A stretch of DNA of 32,134 nt, taken from the NCBI GenBank assembly GCA_902627615.1, contig CACOJW010000016.1, forward strand, positions 1-32,134. Reading direction: 5' to 3'. The DNA is from an uncultured marine group III euryarchaeote. GTDB taxonomy: Archaea > Thermoplasmatota > Poseidoniia > MGIII > CG-Epi1. The notes beneath the pieces were generated by a model. The model was given only the letters and a program-made list of their open reading frames with translations, was not told the origin of the DNA and ran no database searches. A program made the translations under genes and the position numbers. Positions 31,372 through 32,134 of the stretch are shown in pieces; position 1 is the first letter of the stretch; every line of letters starts with the position of its first letter.

Positions 31372-32134
31372 ATGGAATCACTTGATTGGATTCGTTTTTT
31401 AGCAGGACTTTCGATGCTCTGCTATGGTTCATGGACTGATTTGAAGACACGCAGAGTTCCAAATCAAGTTTGGATAGTATCTGGAGGATTTGCATCCTTA
31501 TTATTAATATTCGAATTATCACAAGAAAATTGGAGCTACTCAGTTTGGGCTTTGGTTTTTGCTACAATTGTTTTATTTTATAATGCATTTATTGATGAGT
31601 ACGTTTTAGATAAAAATCAGAATAGACTTTGGCAAGCTGCACAACTTTTAGCCATTCTATCGGCACTCTATTTCCTATTAAGTGTTGATTCAAACGAATT
31701 TGCCAACGAAGATTATAGATTGGTAGATATTATGTCTATTTCGATTCTAATGATTTTAATGTATGTTTGGTTTTATTTTGGACCTACTATTGGAGGTGCA
31801 GATGTTAAGGCAATAATGACTATTGGATTGCTAACTCCGTTTACTTTTTCATTAGGCGATACTTCTCTAACAGCTTTTGAAACACGGGGTTTTCCTTATC
31901 CTTTTGTTGTTTTTATGAACTCATTATTGCTGTATTTGCTCATCCCAATAGGCTTAGCGCTTTACAACATCATCAAAGGAAATATAGAAAAACCTTACTT
32001 TCAAATATTTTTTGGAACAAAAATGATTATTTCCCAGGCTCGGAAAAGTTTTGTATGGCCAATGCAACAAATTATTGGAAATAAAGTTGTTATGGTTGCA
32101 TTCGTTAAGCAAAAAGTAGATTCAAATTTGCAGT
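31372..32134 (+). CDS. pibD: Archaeal prepilin/prearchaellin peptidase, A24 family (3' end beyond window)
   Basis: An open frame from the ATG at 31372 runs off the window after 254 codons. It begins with a membrane helix and WTDLKTRRVPNQVW, whose Asp23 in D-x-K-x-R-x-V-P-N is the first catalytic aspartate of A24 peptidases. The second is in TIGGADVKAIMTIG (Asp144), the GxHyD-type motif. Several hydrophobic segments surround both. This membrane aspartyl protease trims class III signal peptides of archaellins and pilins (FlaK/PibD/EppA relatives); which substrate it serves is unknown, and no pilin gene lies in the window. The C-terminal part after residue 190 (FGTKMIISQARKSF) is polar and still open, so the full protein is longer than minimal PibD. 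Confidence 0.88.
   Translation, partial: MESLDWIRFLAGLSMLCYGSWTDLKTRRVPNQVWIVSGGFASLLLIFELSQENWSYSVWALVFATIVLFYNAFIDEYVLDKNQNRLWQAAQLLAILSALYFLLSVDSNEFANEDYRLVDIMSISILMILMYVWFYFGPTIGGADVKAIMTIGLLTPFTFSLGDTSLTAFETRGFPYPFVVFMNSLLLYLLIPIGLALYNIIKGNIEKPYFQIFFGTKMIISQARKSFVWPMQQIIGNKVVMVAFVKQKVDSNLQ

Noticed and set aside
1..32134. tRNA, rRNA, CRISPR array, transposase or integrase
   Set aside because: All gaps between genes are under about 90 bases and none shows a cloverleaf, spaced repeats or terminal inverted repeats; no transposase or recombinase motif was seen.

Overview
The window looks like a chromosomal segment from an uncultured, AT-rich planktonic archaeon. The best guess is a marine Thermoplasmatota lineage such as Poseidoniales (Marine Group II) or a relative; this is inferred from gene content and was not checked by any search. 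Archaeal markers seen directly are archaeal-type PheT, eL41 and eL21 ribosomal proteins, Rpo4/RpoF, Pus10, the DUF655 protein, Kae1 and Bud32 of KEOPS, geranylgeranyl reductase, a short-chain prenyl diphosphate synthase and an A24 prepilin peptidase. Many first genes of transcripts have a TATA-like box about 25 nt before the start codon, as in leaderless archaeal mRNAs, while operon-internal genes often have a Shine-Dalgarno sequence. The window is densely coding: no gene-free stretch reaches 300 bases, and I saw no tRNA, rRNA, CRISPR array or insertion sequence.

Layout. 1-2454: translation genes on the minus strand (pheT with two overlapping downstream genes, then a 34-residue eL41 gene and a small zinc-ribbon protein). 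2528-3868: asparaginyl-tRNA synthetase. 3887-4867: a HEAT-repeat/helix-hairpin-helix protein. 4933-8218: a plus-strand operon-like run of GDPD phosphodiesterase, pus10, eL21, rpoF and DUF655. 8219-10593: minus-strand genes for a lipoprotein, FolC and a ribbon-helix-helix regulator. 10676-23672: a cell-surface region. It holds a giant Ig-repeat membrane protein with a cytosolic ubiquitin-like tail, a geranylgeranyl reductase, two single-pass membrane proteins, the KEOPS pair kae1-bud32, and a beta-propeller/PKD membrane protein with a cytosolic zinc ribbon. 23728-24784: a winged-helix regulator and a small membrane protein. 24786-27857: a minus-strand isoprenoid cluster (idi, prenyl synthase) ending in an odd glutamate-synthase-like GXGXG fusion. 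27936-29613: an ALDH7-like dehydrogenase followed by a 54-residue orphan that resembles the N-terminal domain of Trm5/Taw2. 29610-31283: a multi-pass membrane protein. 31372-end: a truncated prepilin peptidase.

Themes. Three groups stand out: translation and tRNA modification (PheT, AsnRS, Pus10, KEOPS, eL21, eL41, the Trm5-like fragment), membrane lipid synthesis (Idi, prenyl synthase, geranylgeranyl reductase) and surface architecture. The most unusual items are an RNA polymerase subunit Rpo4 carrying an inserted zinc-ribbon-like segment with an acidic loop, and the giant surface protein whose cytoplasmic end looks like a beta-grasp/ubiquitin-like domain. The latter sits behind an inverted repeat shared with a divergent ribbon-helix-helix regulator gene.
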